Shown here piece by piece: positions 47,740 through 58,620 of a stretch of DNA of 64,000 bases. Positions within the stretch are counted from its first letter, which is position 1; each line of letters begins with the position of its first letter. The position numbers were made by a program, and so were the translations under genes. Source of the stretch: Utricularia gibba (Eukaryota > Streptophyta > Magnoliopsida > Lamiales > Lentibulariaceae); contig NEEC01000027.1 in NCBI GenBank assembly GCA_002189035.1, positions 62,001-126,000 of the forward strand. Direction: 5' to 3'. A model generated the notes under the pieces. The model was not told the origin of the DNA and ran no database searches. It saw only the letters and a list, made by a program, of their open reading frames with translations.

Positions 47740-49773
47740 ATGAACGTAGCTTCGATTTCCTCTCGTCTTCGAGTGAAGTTTCCACAAGCGTTATTCGCAG
47801 CGCGCCGATTCGTCGTTCTCGCTGGTTCTCGATATCACCAGGGAAGCGCCAATGTCGGAAAGCGACAGCAACAGCTTCAAAAAAACGTATCGAGAGCTCG
47901 AGATACGATCAGGAAGCAGTTTTCATCGCTCGCCCCGGTTCTTTCTACCGATGAAAAGCTTTCGCTCATGGATAATCAAGCCGTCGGTATGGTTGCGGCT
48001 TCGCAAGCTAATTTTATGCGTGTGATCGTGAATTCAGGGCCTGAAGACGAGGAATCTGGTGGCCTGGGTGTGGAACTTCTTTGCGTGGTGAAGGCTGTAC
48101 TGAAGAAGATAAAGAGGCGAGTGGTTGTTGGAGATCGGGTGTTAGTAGGGTCAATTGATTGGATTGATAGGAGAGGAATGATTGAGAATGTGTTTGAAAG
48201 GAAGACTGAGCTTCTGGATCCTCCAGTAGCGAATGTGGATGGTTTGCTTCTGCTCTTTTCCTTCGAGCAACCAAAACTTGAGCCGTTTACACTAACAAGG
48301 TTTCTTGTTGAGGCTGAATCAAGTGGAATTGAGTTCTCTCTTGCATTGAACAAGGCAGAGCTCGCTGATAAGTCGGTAAGAATATGCTACTCTGGAGCAT
48401 TGATTGCTTTAGTGACTCCTCATTCTATTTTGGTTTAGGATTATAGACTTTCAACAGTATCCAAACGGTTGCTAACATGAAATTTGCATCGATTGAGTAT
48501 ATTTGAATTTAGTCGTACATTGGCGTCCTGTAGGTCATCATTTCAGATTACCTTTTATACAAAATATATTTGAATTAGCTTCTTCATTGAGCTGATTTCA
48601 GTAGCTCGAGTAGGTGATTGGTTCACCTAACAACTTTGATAGCACTAAGTGATTAGTTTCATTTTGAAGTGAAAAGGTGCCGAGTTTTTTTCGCAAACTG
48701 ATGGCCTGCTGTTCGGGCACTTGTTTGTCATCTCTTGAGTTATCATCTCATTTTGCTGCATATCCTCCCTATCAAAAGACCTTGAGCGATTGGAAAGCAC
48801 GTCTTCGAAGCTGGGGATATGAACCAGTAATCTGTAGTATTGACACAAATCAAGGCCTGGATACACTCCAATTCAGACTAAGAGACAGGACTTCTGTAAT
48901 TGTCGGGCCAAGCGGTGTTGGAAAATCTAGTTTGATCAATGCTTTGAGAAGCAGCAAGTGTAGTCTAGATACTGCTGATAATTGGTTTGAATCAGTAAGT
49001 TTTCACTTTTTTTTTTTGAGTTTTTCTATCCTTCTCATTTCCTCATGTCCTTACGAAGGCCGTCCCCCTTTTTGTTCAGGTATTAGGTAGCAAGTGGTAT
49101 GAAGAGCAACTTGTTGGGGAAGTATCCAAGCGCAGTGGAAAAGGCAAGCATACGACTCGAAATGTGTCATTGCTTCCATTGTCTGGTGGAGGATATCTTG
49201 CAGACACTCCAGGATTCAACCAGCCCAGTCTGTTGAAAGTCACGAAACAGTCACTGGCTAAATATTTTCCGGAGGTACCATCCCCTTAATTTCGTCCTTA
49301 CATCCCCATCCAACTTCCATCCACCGGGTGCCTGAACCCTCTTTTCTTCAGATACAAAAAATGTTGGAAGCTCAGGAGCCGCTAAAGTGCGGATTTAAGG
49401 GATGTTTGCATCTAGGGGAACCTGGGTGTCTCGTCAAGGGTGACTGGGAAAGATACCCCTACTACTTTCAACTTTTAGATGAAATCAAGGTAAGAGAGGA
49501 GTTTCAGCTGAGGACAGTAGGAACTAAACGTGAAGGTGACGTGAGGTATATTCGTTCCAATGAATTCTTTACAAAGTTATGTGCAGTTCTAAAGAGTTAC
49601 TGCTATCTTGACGGGGTGGGTACCCTGGAACTCGATTTAGGATCAAGGTTGGAGAACTTGGTGTACAGCATGCCGAGCCTAGACTCGAGCCAAAGAAGCA
49701 TAGAAGACAATCCCGGAAGACGGTGAACCAATCCTTGCTTGAAGAGCTGTATGAACTCGAGGATGACGATTAG
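47740..49773 (+). CDS. RSGA: RsgA/YjeQ-like circularly permuted GTPase, organellar
   Basis: GTPase for late small-subunit ribosome assembly, probably in chloroplast or mitochondrion. Exons: 47740-48375, 48779-48994, 49080-49274, 49352-49545, 49641-49773; about 457 residues. The Arg/Ser-rich N-terminus (MNVASISSRLRVKFPQALFA) fits a transit peptide. Then the OB fold (RRVVVGDRVLVGSIDW) and the permuted GTPase: G4 ALNKAEL, G1 VGPSGVGKSSLINAL, G3 DTPGF, and the zinc-binding tail (CGFKGCLHLGEPGC). The basic C-terminus (VQHAEPRLEPKKHRRQSRK) matches plant relatives. The exon 2 acceptor (48777-48778) is the least certain border. Confidence 0.9.
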
Positions 49774-50215
49774 CCCAAGCCACAGGATGGAAGAACCCGC
49801 TATCCAGTTACTGGGATCAAACCAGGCTCGCACCTCACGACATGTTAGTTAGTGTACATAATCTCTACTTTCAAGCACCCTGCTGACAAATGAAACAAGC
49901 ATTTTCATCCCACTCAAGTTTTCAATTTGAAAACGTCTTGCATATATGACTGACTCCCTGCCTGCCTGCCTGCCTGTTCGATTTCGTGCTCTCAAACTTG
50001 GTGTTTTTTTTTTTTGCCCTTTATTCGCTCCCTTCTAAAGCGCGATTTATTACGCTGAGAACTCAATTACAATATGGAAAGGGTTCAAGGCACAATCTTT
50101 TTATTAATTTAAGCAAACAATGCAACGCGAGGGAGTGCAAGATCCAACAGGAGAAAAAAACAAGTGAAGTGAAGCTCACTCATGAACCGCAGCAACAAAT
50201 TCAGCATTTGCTGCG
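49774..50215. other. Convergent spacer
   Basis: 3' ends of the RsgA-like (plus) and 6PGDH (minus) genes. CTGC tetramers at about 49958-49976. Otherwise unremarkable. Confidence 0.5.
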
Positions 50216-51690
50216 CTAAAGTCTGGCCTTCCTAGCAAGCTTGGACCACTCAGTATGGTAAGAGCCAGGGAGATCAATCCTCTGGTAAGTATGAGCCCAA
50301 AGTAATCCCTTTGAGCTTGCACCAGATTAGCTGGAAGTCTTTCTTGGCAATATGCATCAAAATATTGCAGACTTGCAGACATTCCCGGAACGCTGATCCT
50401 TTTCTGGATTGCCAAGCTTACCACTCTCCGCCAAGCTGCCTCTCTCTGCATCATCTCCCTTGAGAACTCGGCATCGATCAGTAGGTTCTCCAGCTCTGGA
50501 TTCCTCTGGTAAGCTTTCTTGATCCTATCCAAGAATACGGCCCTAATTATGCAGCCACCTTTCCAAATCCTTGCCAACTCTCCCAAATCCAAACCCCACT
50601 CTTTCTCTATACTCTTGGCCCTCAACAAGTTCATTCCTTGAGCATAACTACAAACCTTGGATGCATACAGAGCTTGCCTGACATCATCTACCAACTTCTT
50701 TTTATCAACTGAATCCAAACCATTTATCTCCTTCACAGCTCCACTTCTCAAGATCTTCGCTGCCTTTTCCCTCTGTTCCTTCAACCCGCTTATGTATCTC
50801 ATATCCAGTGAAGCTGCAATCGTAGGAGCCGCGATTGATAACTCGGCCGCTTCCTGCACTGTCCATTTCCCAGTTCCTTTCATCCCCGTTTTGTCCAAAA
50901 CTTTATCTACCAAAAACCCATCACCTACTTCCTCATCTTTCACCCTAAAAATATCCGATGTTATCTCAATCAAGAAGCTCTCCAACTCCCCAGAATTCCA
51001 CTCGTCAAAAATCTCACCCAACTCTTCGTTTCCCAGGCCCCCAACATTCTTTAGCACGTCATACGCCTCTGAAATCAACTGCATATCACCATACTCAATC
51101 CCATTGTGCACCATTTTCACAAAATTCCCAGACCCACCTTTTCCTATGTATGTAACACAAGGCCCATCATCCACCTGCGCCGCGACTTTGTCAAGAATAC
51201 TGCGGATGTTCAGGTAAGCTTGATGCGAACCTCCAGGCATTAAAGAAGGGCCGTAACGAGCTCCTTCTTCGCCGCCGGAAACACCCATCCCCAGGTACAG
51301 TAAACCCTTAGACGAAGCTTCGGCAATGCGGCGCTCGGTATTCTCGTACCACTCATTGCCCCCGTCAATGATGGTGTCTCCGGGTTCCATGTACGCGGAG
51401 AGGGCAGCGATGGTTTGGTCCACTGGGGCTCCGGCTTTCACCAAGATAATGATAGAGCGAGGCCGTGAAATGGAGAGAACGAAATCCTTGGGATTGTATT
51501 TTCCAAAGAGAGGGAGATGGCCTTCACGGTTGGCGCGGTCCACGGTTTCATCGACTTTGGATGTGGTGCGGTTATAGACGGAGATGGGGAAGCCTTTCTC
51601 GGCAATGTTAAGAGCTAGGTTTTGCCCCATGACCGCGAGGCCGGCGAGACCAATTTGGGATATCGCAGCGGCTGATTCCATCCCCGTCAA
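50216..51690 (-). CDS. PGD: 6-phosphogluconate dehydrogenase, decarboxylating
   Basis: Oxidative pentose phosphate enzyme: 6-phosphogluconate + NADP+ to ribulose-5-phosphate + CO2 + NADPH. Intronless, like plant PGD genes. Motifs: NADP-binding GLAGLAVMGQNLALNIAEKG with the NRT that follows (VYNRTTSK), DGGNEWYENTERR, LGMGVSGGEEGARYGPSLMP, the catalytic Lys/Asn block GGSGNFVKMVHNGIEYGDMQ, and QRDYFG near the end. A G is missing in the C run at 50296-50298 (plus strand), so the observed frame ends in an unrelated tail at 50176; one extra base restores GAHTYQRIDLPGSYHTEW and a stop at 50216, giving 491 residues. No clear transit peptide, so cytosolic or peroxisomal; the restored end (KARL) resembles a weak PTS1. 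Confidence 0.96.
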
Positions 51691-52351
51691 AGTTGGCGAT
51701 GGTAGACGACGGAAACGAAAGGGAGGGTTTTAGATACAAATAGGTAGGCGAGGTTTCCGACTGGCGGACTTGTCGAGGAAGCGAAAAGGCAGCTAGATCC
51801 GACTCGAAACGACGCCGTATGTGGTTATTCATTCACAATTGAATTCTGGAATTCCTAGCAACTGACAGAACTGCCCAGATGCACATACGCCTGCTTATTA
51901 ACTCCCTCTTAACTGTTCCCAAGGCACCTCATCACCCATCACCACAACTCCCCAGTACAAGAAAAGCAAGCACAAGAACCAACACAGCATTCCAAACTAA
52001 CAAAGAATTTGAACCAACGAAAGGTGGATGCTGGACAGAGAATAGGGGCAGCGCAGAGCAGATGCACCGCAAGTTGATTGCATTGATCTTCATCCACAAA
52101 TCCAGCTCCTAGCTGTCTGGATGCTGCTTGCACACCTGCAGGTCGTCTGCTATGTTCGTGGAGCCTTTTTGCATGTGCAGCGGATCAAGCAAAGCCAACC
52201 AGCCTACAAGCCGCCTTGTGATGGATGCTATCTGTGAAATCCCTCGCTTTAATCCCGGATCCTAGTGCCTGCCAATAAAATCTGAGAGCGTCAGACCTCC
52301 TATGAGGACCTCCCAGGGCAACGTGTTGAGGGATGCAATATTTCTAACTCT
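51691..52351. other. Intergenic: 6PGDH promoter and DHHC gene 3' flank
   Basis: About 660 bp between two minus-strand genes. No coding exon or repeat seen. Confidence 0.45.
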
Positions 52352-54158
52352 TTACTTCTCATGCCTTTTCTGTGCTTTCATGAAATTAGGGAAATACATA
52401 GTAACACCAAGAGGGAAACCAAAAAATCTCATGATATTCTGGCAATCCTTTTCTGTTACTTCTTCGCTGTCAACTGAGCTCAGACGACTCAAGTAGGTTT
52501 TCCCAGTGTATACATAATAGAGTTGCTGCCACAAGAGGACGCTTAAGCCACTCCCTACTGAGATACTGCACATAAAGAGGTATACAAGAACAAGTCCTCT
52601 CATGGGTAAGAGAAGTACTGATCCCAAAAGAGCAAGCAATTTGTCTTCCAGTAATTGGAGAGCCCACTTCACCTCACCTAATTCATTTATTCTGTTGAGA
52701 GTTCTTCTTTTGAGAGGAGGCCAGATGGAGAATACCGAAAACAAAGCCATAATAGCGACATAGAGTATACTGACAAGTGTAAAGATTAGGAAGTAAACAA
52801 AACTCCGATGGTTTGCAGCGCCAACACAGTTCCCAATCTGCATGTGGAAACAAAAAATTTACGTGACATGGAAATGAAATGCCTTGAGCTAGAAATAATG
52901 GAATGAGGCGTTATCAAAATTTAAATAACTAGTTCTCAGATGTTTTCTTACACACATCCTACACGAGCGATGATCCATGTCCAATACACACAGAAAAAAA
53001 TCTAAACTTACAAAGGGGCAGTGATGATCCATGTCCAATACACACATCCTACACGAGCGACAGTGATGTGCTCTAGGTGGCTTTGGCTTTGAACAATAGT
53101 GGCAGAATGTATAGTTCTCCAGGGCACCTTTTTCCACAGCTGGATAGCTACCCCAAATGACAATGGGTGGGAAACCAGCAGGTTGGAAGGCCACCACAAA
53201 AAAAGATGACAACGTGCAAACGGATAGGATTGCTGCAACTGTCAAGTGGACAACTCCATAAAAGTAACTAACTGAGAAGATTACAGGATAGACTGCCCAA
53301 ACTCCCGCACCTGTATCACGGTCATCGGAGCTCCAGTGTGAATACAAAGAAAATGCCAAGTATTTATCAAGAATCCTATCCATTTTCAAGTATTTGATTT
53401 GTAATGCATCAATTTGACATTGCCATCCACTATATCAGTTGGACTGAGAAATTGAAGGGGTCATAGTACTTACATATGAAAAATGCCATGAATAAAACCA
53501 CAATGCCAACAAAAATCCGATCTCGGGACCATCTCCACCGGACCCATTTGTCATCACTTCTCGAGGAGTTTTCCTTCGTTATAGCTCCACACCAGCCGCA
53601 TTTAAAAGAAGATGAATAATCAGAGACAATAACATGAAGACCACAACCCCAACATATGTGCTCTAGACTAACAGAGGCTGGAGTAGTGTCCTCCTGCAGT
53701 TCAGCATATGAAGAAACTCATATCCGGTCACTCAGAGACATGATAAATCGTTACTTTTAAGGGAAAAAAACACATGATCATGTTCATGTAGAACCGATAA
53801 AAGGCAGACAAATCCCAATCCCTTAGAAAGAAAAATTAATCTTTAATTCTTTAGCCACCACAAAAGGTCAACACAACATCTCTACAAATCCTCAGCGAAC
53901 AATCTATGTCCAACGCCCATGTCACAACTATGGACAGATAGAATCCAGAAATCTCCGAACAATAATGAAATTTGTTCTTGCTTGATGACTTGGGAGTAAG
54001 GAAAGAAAAACATCATAAATCATGAGGCGTGTGGAGGAGCTACAAATGGATATCCAGTTACGCCAAAGCCTTACCACCGGGACGACGACGTAGTTACCGG
54101 CGGTGGAGCTAGGCCCGGCGGAGTTGACAAAATCCATTTCACGCCTGACGAACAACAC
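52352..54158 (-). CDS. DHHC protein S-acyltransferase (palmitoyltransferase)
   Basis: Multi-pass membrane enzyme attaching palmitate to protein cysteines; like the plant PAT group of At3g18620. Exons (minus): 54075-54158, 53474-53693, 53012-53310, 52352-52837; about 362 residues. The first Met gives MLFVRREMDF; MDFVNS is an alternative. An N-terminal zinc-ribbon-like region (EHICWGCGLHVIVSDYSSSF, CGWCGAITKEN) precedes four hydrophobic segments. The catalytic cysteine-rich domain is CHYCSKPKPPRAHHC...CRMCVLDMDHHCPF, continued after the intron by IGNCVG. The intron just after the DHHC codons contains duplicated pieces of those same codons (52951-52991). Confidence 0.94.
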
Positions 54159-54765
54159 CGTGTACTGTACAAGAGGCGGAAATTAGGGATTTATATGTAA
54201 ATTGAATTACATTAAATAAACCAATTTCCAGCATTTAAATTAATTCAAATTCATTATTTTCCGTGTATATATGTTAAAAAAAAGATTTCTAGATAAAAAT
54301 AATTGTCCTTGTTCAAATCATTGGAATTGCCACTCCACGGAGGGTTCTTGTTTCCCATAAGAGCAGTGGCGTCTTGTAGTTCTTCGTTTTCCTCCGTTTT
54401 CGTGAGAAATGGGGGCGACGGGCTGTCTCTTTTCTTCTGCACAAAGTGCAAGTATCTCCCCACCAGCGTACGATTGTTGATGGAACGAAGAACAAGACAA
54501 GATGCTGCATTCCATCTCTTTCCCTCAGAAAAAAATCCCGACTTTTGACTCATTTTGAAATGCGCGAGCTCCATTATTAAAGCCTACTCATACTGCATTC
54601 TGCATATTACGCATATCTTTTAGCAGGCACAGTTCTAAATTTGTTGCTTTTACTCAATGCCTTCCACCTTTTTCTTGCAAAGAAGATAGGTTCTTTATTT
54701 TGAAAAACTACTGGGTGGAGTTGAAGTTTCTATATTGGAACCCAGAAGCCCCTCCCGTTCTTGTT
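54159..54765. promoter_or_regulatory. Divergent promoter (DHHC / LRR kinase)
   Basis: About 600 bp; AT-rich near 54180-54310. Frames at 54254-54574 show no family signal. Promoters of both flanking genes are expected here. Confidence 0.45.
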
Positions 54766-56766
54766 ATGGAGAAGCGTCGCCCTCCTACGAGGCTCGTGCT
54801 TCTTTTTTCCCTGGTTTTAATTTTTGTTGATGGGGAAGTTCTTCAAGCCGACAAGCGAGCGTTGATGGATTTTGCAAGCAGACATGTGCACAAACGTCGT
54901 TTGAATTGGAACGAAAACTACCAGGTATGCACCAACTGGACAGGAGTTTCTTGCAATGAAGACGGTACCAGAGTCATATCACTACGGCTTCCAGGGTTTG
55001 GCTTTCGTGGCCCCATTCCTGAGGAAACTTTGGGCTGTTTGTCGGCATTGCAGATTCTGAGTCTAAGATCGAATATAATAACTGGGAATTTGCCCAAGGA
55101 CTTTGGTAATCTGAAAAATTTGAGCTTTTTGTATCTTCAGCGCAACCGTTTTTCAGGCCCCCTGCGTCTCAATTTCCTTGCTTGGAGCAATTTGACTGTA
55201 GTTGACTTATCCAACAATGCCTTCAATGGCAGTATAAAGGGCTCCTTGGAAATGCTGAACCATCTTGTCTCCTTGAATCTTGCCAACAATTCACTTTCTG
55301 GAGAGATTCCTGATCTACATCTTGCAAACTTACAGTCCTTGAACTTGTCTTTCAATAAGCTTGTTGGTAAAGTACCCAAATCACTTCAGAGATTTCCGAA
55401 GTCTGCGTTCATGGGAAACGATAAAGCTTTATTAGAGTATTCAGTCAGTGATTCTCCTTCTGTTGTAGCTCCGCCTGAACAGAAACCGAAATTGAGCCGG
55501 GGGCTTTGATTGGGATCATAATTGGTTGTTCTGCTTTCGGGTTACTAGGCTGTGGGTTTCTGATACTTGTTTGTATACTTCGAATAGAAGCCTCGGATCA
55601 TGATTTTCCAGGGAGATCCGCAAAAGGGAACGCGTCTCCAGAGAAATCCATCACTCGCATTGAAGAAGCCAAAAATAAATTGGTGTTCTTTCAGGGATGT
55701 GACTACGCATTTGATTTGGAGGATTTGCTGAGAGCTTCAGCAGAAGTGCTGGGGAAAGGTACATTTGGAACGTCGTACAAGGCGATACTGGAGGATGCCA
55801 CAATGGTGGTGGTGAAGAGAGTGAAAGAGGTGAGTGTCGGAAAGCGGGAATTCGAGCTACAAATGAATCTCATCGGAAGCATCAAACATGAGAATGTGAC
55901 TGAGATGAGGGCTTACTATTACTCAAAGGATGAAAAGCTTATGGTCTACGACTTCTTTGCTCAAGGCTCTGTAGCAGCAATGCTTCATGGTACCGACCAT
56001 CCTTCTTCTTTGTTAAAGAGCTGTGCGATGTGCATTGAATCTGATCGTGATCACCCTTCTCATTGTTACAGGTCAACGGGAAGGGAGGAGATTCCTCGAC
56101 TGGAACTCCCGGTTAAACATTGCTCTTGGCACTGCAAGAGGCCTCGCCCGCATCCATGAGGAGAACAACGGGAAGCTGATCCATGGAAATGTAAAATCGT
56201 CCAACGTTTTCCTTAATTCGGAAGGATTCGGGTGCGTATCTGACCTCGGCCTTTCAGCCATAATGAGCTCGTTATCTCCTCCGATGGCTCGTGCTGCCGG
56301 TTACCGAGCACCGGAGGTAACAGACACCCGAAAGGCGACTCAAGCATCCGATGTCTACAGCTTCGGAGTGATGGTACTGGAACTTGTCACAGGTAAATCG
56401 CCGGTGCAGACCACTCACGGCGACGAAATAGTCCACTTGGTCAGGTGCGCGTCACCCCTACCCCTGATTGCAAGCGCATTGCCGGAAAGAAATTCAAGCG
56501 CATTACCTGATTGTATGTAGGTATGTGTTGACTTGTGTGTTGTTAGGTGGGTGCATTCTGTGGTGAGGGAAGAGTGGACGGCTGAAGTATTCGACGTGGA
56601 GCTGCTCCGTGTACCGGGGATCGAGGAGGAGCTGGTGGAGATGCTGCAGATTGCGCTGGCTTGCGTAACGAGGGTGCCGGAGCAGCGGCTGAAGATGGCG
56701 GAGGTGGTGAGGATGATCGAGAACGTGAGAGCGTGTGATTCCACCTCCAAGACGGCGGAATCCTGA
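54766..56766 (+). CDS. LRR-III receptor-like kinase, probable pseudokinase
   Basis: Plasma-membrane receptor-like protein of the At4g23740/At1g64210 type. Exons: 54766-55989, 56072-56444, 56547-56766; about 605 residues. Signal peptide ([14 protein letters not shown]), LRRNT ([11 protein letters not shown]), about five LRRs ([20 protein letters not shown]), then a transmembrane segment ([20 protein letters not shown]). The kinase domain has a Gly loop ([12 protein letters not shown]) and the VVVKR lysine, but the catalytic HRD is replaced by [10 protein letters not shown] and DFG by DLG, so it is probably inactive. One base is missing in the G run at 55499-55503, just before the membrane segment, creating a false stop at 55507. 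Next gene is a CRF, as in Arabidopsis. Confidence 0.92.
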
Positions 56767-57677
56767 GTTTGATTCATGGCTCCGTATGAAAGAAAAACAA
56801 GGGAGGGGGTCCCTGCCTGCGCGGGCGGGCGGCCAGTGGATCAATGATTGCAGGATTCCACGTTCCTTCTTTCACCTCGTAGGAGGCCGCAACGCAACAC
56901 AACGCATTAACTAATGCATTCCATTTCAATAACTGAAGTTAGGGTGAGTTATTAGTATTCAGACAGTCTGGTGGGAGTACTCATCATTGATTGCATCACC
57001 CCGACTTCCCCTTCCTTCCACACAGCCCTGCCCCTGCCCCTGGGCCAGAAGGAAGTTAAGTTAGTTTCCCCCTGGCGCCGGACTGCGAGAGACGATGATG
57101 CACATCACCAAGCTCCTATTGGCACCAGGAGTTCCTCTGGTTTTATAATAAATCAAATCCCAAGGCGCAACTGTTACCTACAGGATGTCCTCTGCGTTCT
57201 GGGGCTGGATGGGTTGAAGTGGGAGCCCGATTCTTGGTGCATGCGTAAGTGTGGCGATCATTAAAGTCCTCCCACAAATGCTCAGCCCTCACTTCACCCG
57301 CTGTTCCGTGCCAGGATTTTACTCACTGCAACATAACGGAACTGCTGCTGGGATTTGAATTCCAGTTTTGACCCCCCAAGGAGCCGAACAGCCGGGGAGG
57401 AGGTGGTGCATCATAAAGAACGACTGCCGCTCTGCATCATTTTCTCTGATTCTATAAAAATCCTACCATTCATCTTCTTCTGTCGCTCCGATCCAACGGA
57501 GGAGATAGCAAAAGAAGGGGAGACACTAGGACATCTGAATACAGAAGCCAGAAAAAGCTTCCTCTCTTGCTAGATCTATCTCCTTCTGGCAGAGGTTGCT
57601 GGTCTTTTTGAGTCCCTGAACCCTTTTTCGAGTTTGCCTTTCACGAATGAGAATCTGAAGCAGCAGCAATCAGAAAT
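56767..57677. other. Spacer between LRR kinase and CRF gene
   Basis: About 910 bp holding the kinase 3' UTR and CRF promoter/leader. A TATA-like TCTATAAAA at about 57453-57461 lies about 215 bp before the CRF start. No other exon recognised. Confidence 0.5.
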
Positions 57678-58575
57678 ATGTCGTTTCCTTGTGGAGTCAG
57701 GTTCAGTGAGCATGTCACTCGGACCACGGCTGTTTCCGGTTTCTTGCGGAGGACTTTACGTATTTCCGTAACTGACCAAGACGCGACTGATTCGTCTAGT
57801 GATGAGGAGGGCGTGTCTCTCAAGCGCCGCCATGTGCGCCGGTATGTGAATGAAGTCGTCGTACTCAAGCCCGAGAAGGGAGGCGGTAACTTCCTTCGCA
57901 GGGCGAATGCCGGGAAGCAGAAGAAGGAGGCGGTGGATGTTGATAAGAAGTTCCGTGGAGTGCGGCGGAGGCCGTGGGGAAATGGGCGGCGGAGATTCGA
58001 GATCCCCTGCGGCGCACTAGGCTTTGGTTGGGTACCTACGAAACAGCGGAGGAAGCCGCTAAGGTGTACGACCGCGCGGCCGTTCAACTCCGTGGCCCCA
58101 ACGCTCTCACCAACTTCTCTAATCTCCCGACGAAGGCGCTTAAAACTACCTCCGGCGAAGAAGACTCGCAAAGCAGTGACAAGTCACCCAGCTCCGTACT
58201 CCGCTGCGTAACGCGCGAAAATCCCCCCAACTCACCGTCCAAGAAAGACATCTTCGCCGACATCGGAAACCCTGTGCTCATACCCGAGCAGATCGACCTA
58301 ACGACGGGCTTCTTGGATGATGCCTTCTGTTTGGACGATATCTCTAATGATGATATTGTCTTCGGATCCAACCTCGTTATCGGATCCGGGTCCCCCTTTG
58401 GCCATACGACGACTACTTCAAACAAGATATCTGCGACGTTTTTGGGTCGGATATCAAACCAGGAGCGTTGGAGTTGGGTATTTCAAAATATCCACAGGAA
58501 AATTCCACTGCCCAGACCAAAATTCCATCTCCCACAGAGACACAAAAGTCGCACGCCACCCTCTCCAAGGCCTAA
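57678..58575 (+). CDS. CRF2: AP2/ERF transcription factor, cytokinin response factor (CRF) type
   Basis: Single exon. The CRF-specific N-terminal domain ([26 protein letters not shown]) is followed by the AP2/ERF domain ([40 protein letters not shown]) and a SPSSVL segment, a putative phosphorylation site. CRFs act in cytokinin and auxin responses; CRF2 is TMO3. Two single-base losses break the frame: a G run at 57976-57979 inside the AP2 domain, and most likely the C run at 58392-58396. Adding one base at each restores the AP2 domain and a CRF-like end ([15 protein letters not shown]), with stop at 58573-58575 and 299 residues. The second correction is less certain than the first. Confidence 0.9.
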
Positions 58576-58620
58576 ATACCTTCGTTCCTAGTTTCTTGGC
58601 TGCTGGTTTGAATTCCGATA

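Noticed and set aside
50176-50300. Novel C-terminal tail of 6PGDH (TRGLISLALTILSG)
   Set aside because: Out-of-frame reading of the conserved tail caused by one missing G; the other frame matches the family exactly.
52889-53011. Extra coding sequence after HHCPF in the DHHC gene (open reading into the intron)
   Set aside because: A good GT donor follows HHCPF, and the IGNCVG continuation is in the next exon; the open intron segment is the duplicated block.
55500-55509. LRR-only secreted protein followed by a separate kinase gene
   Set aside because: The stop arises from a missing G; the next frame continues directly into the transmembrane segment and kinase expected for LRR-III proteins.
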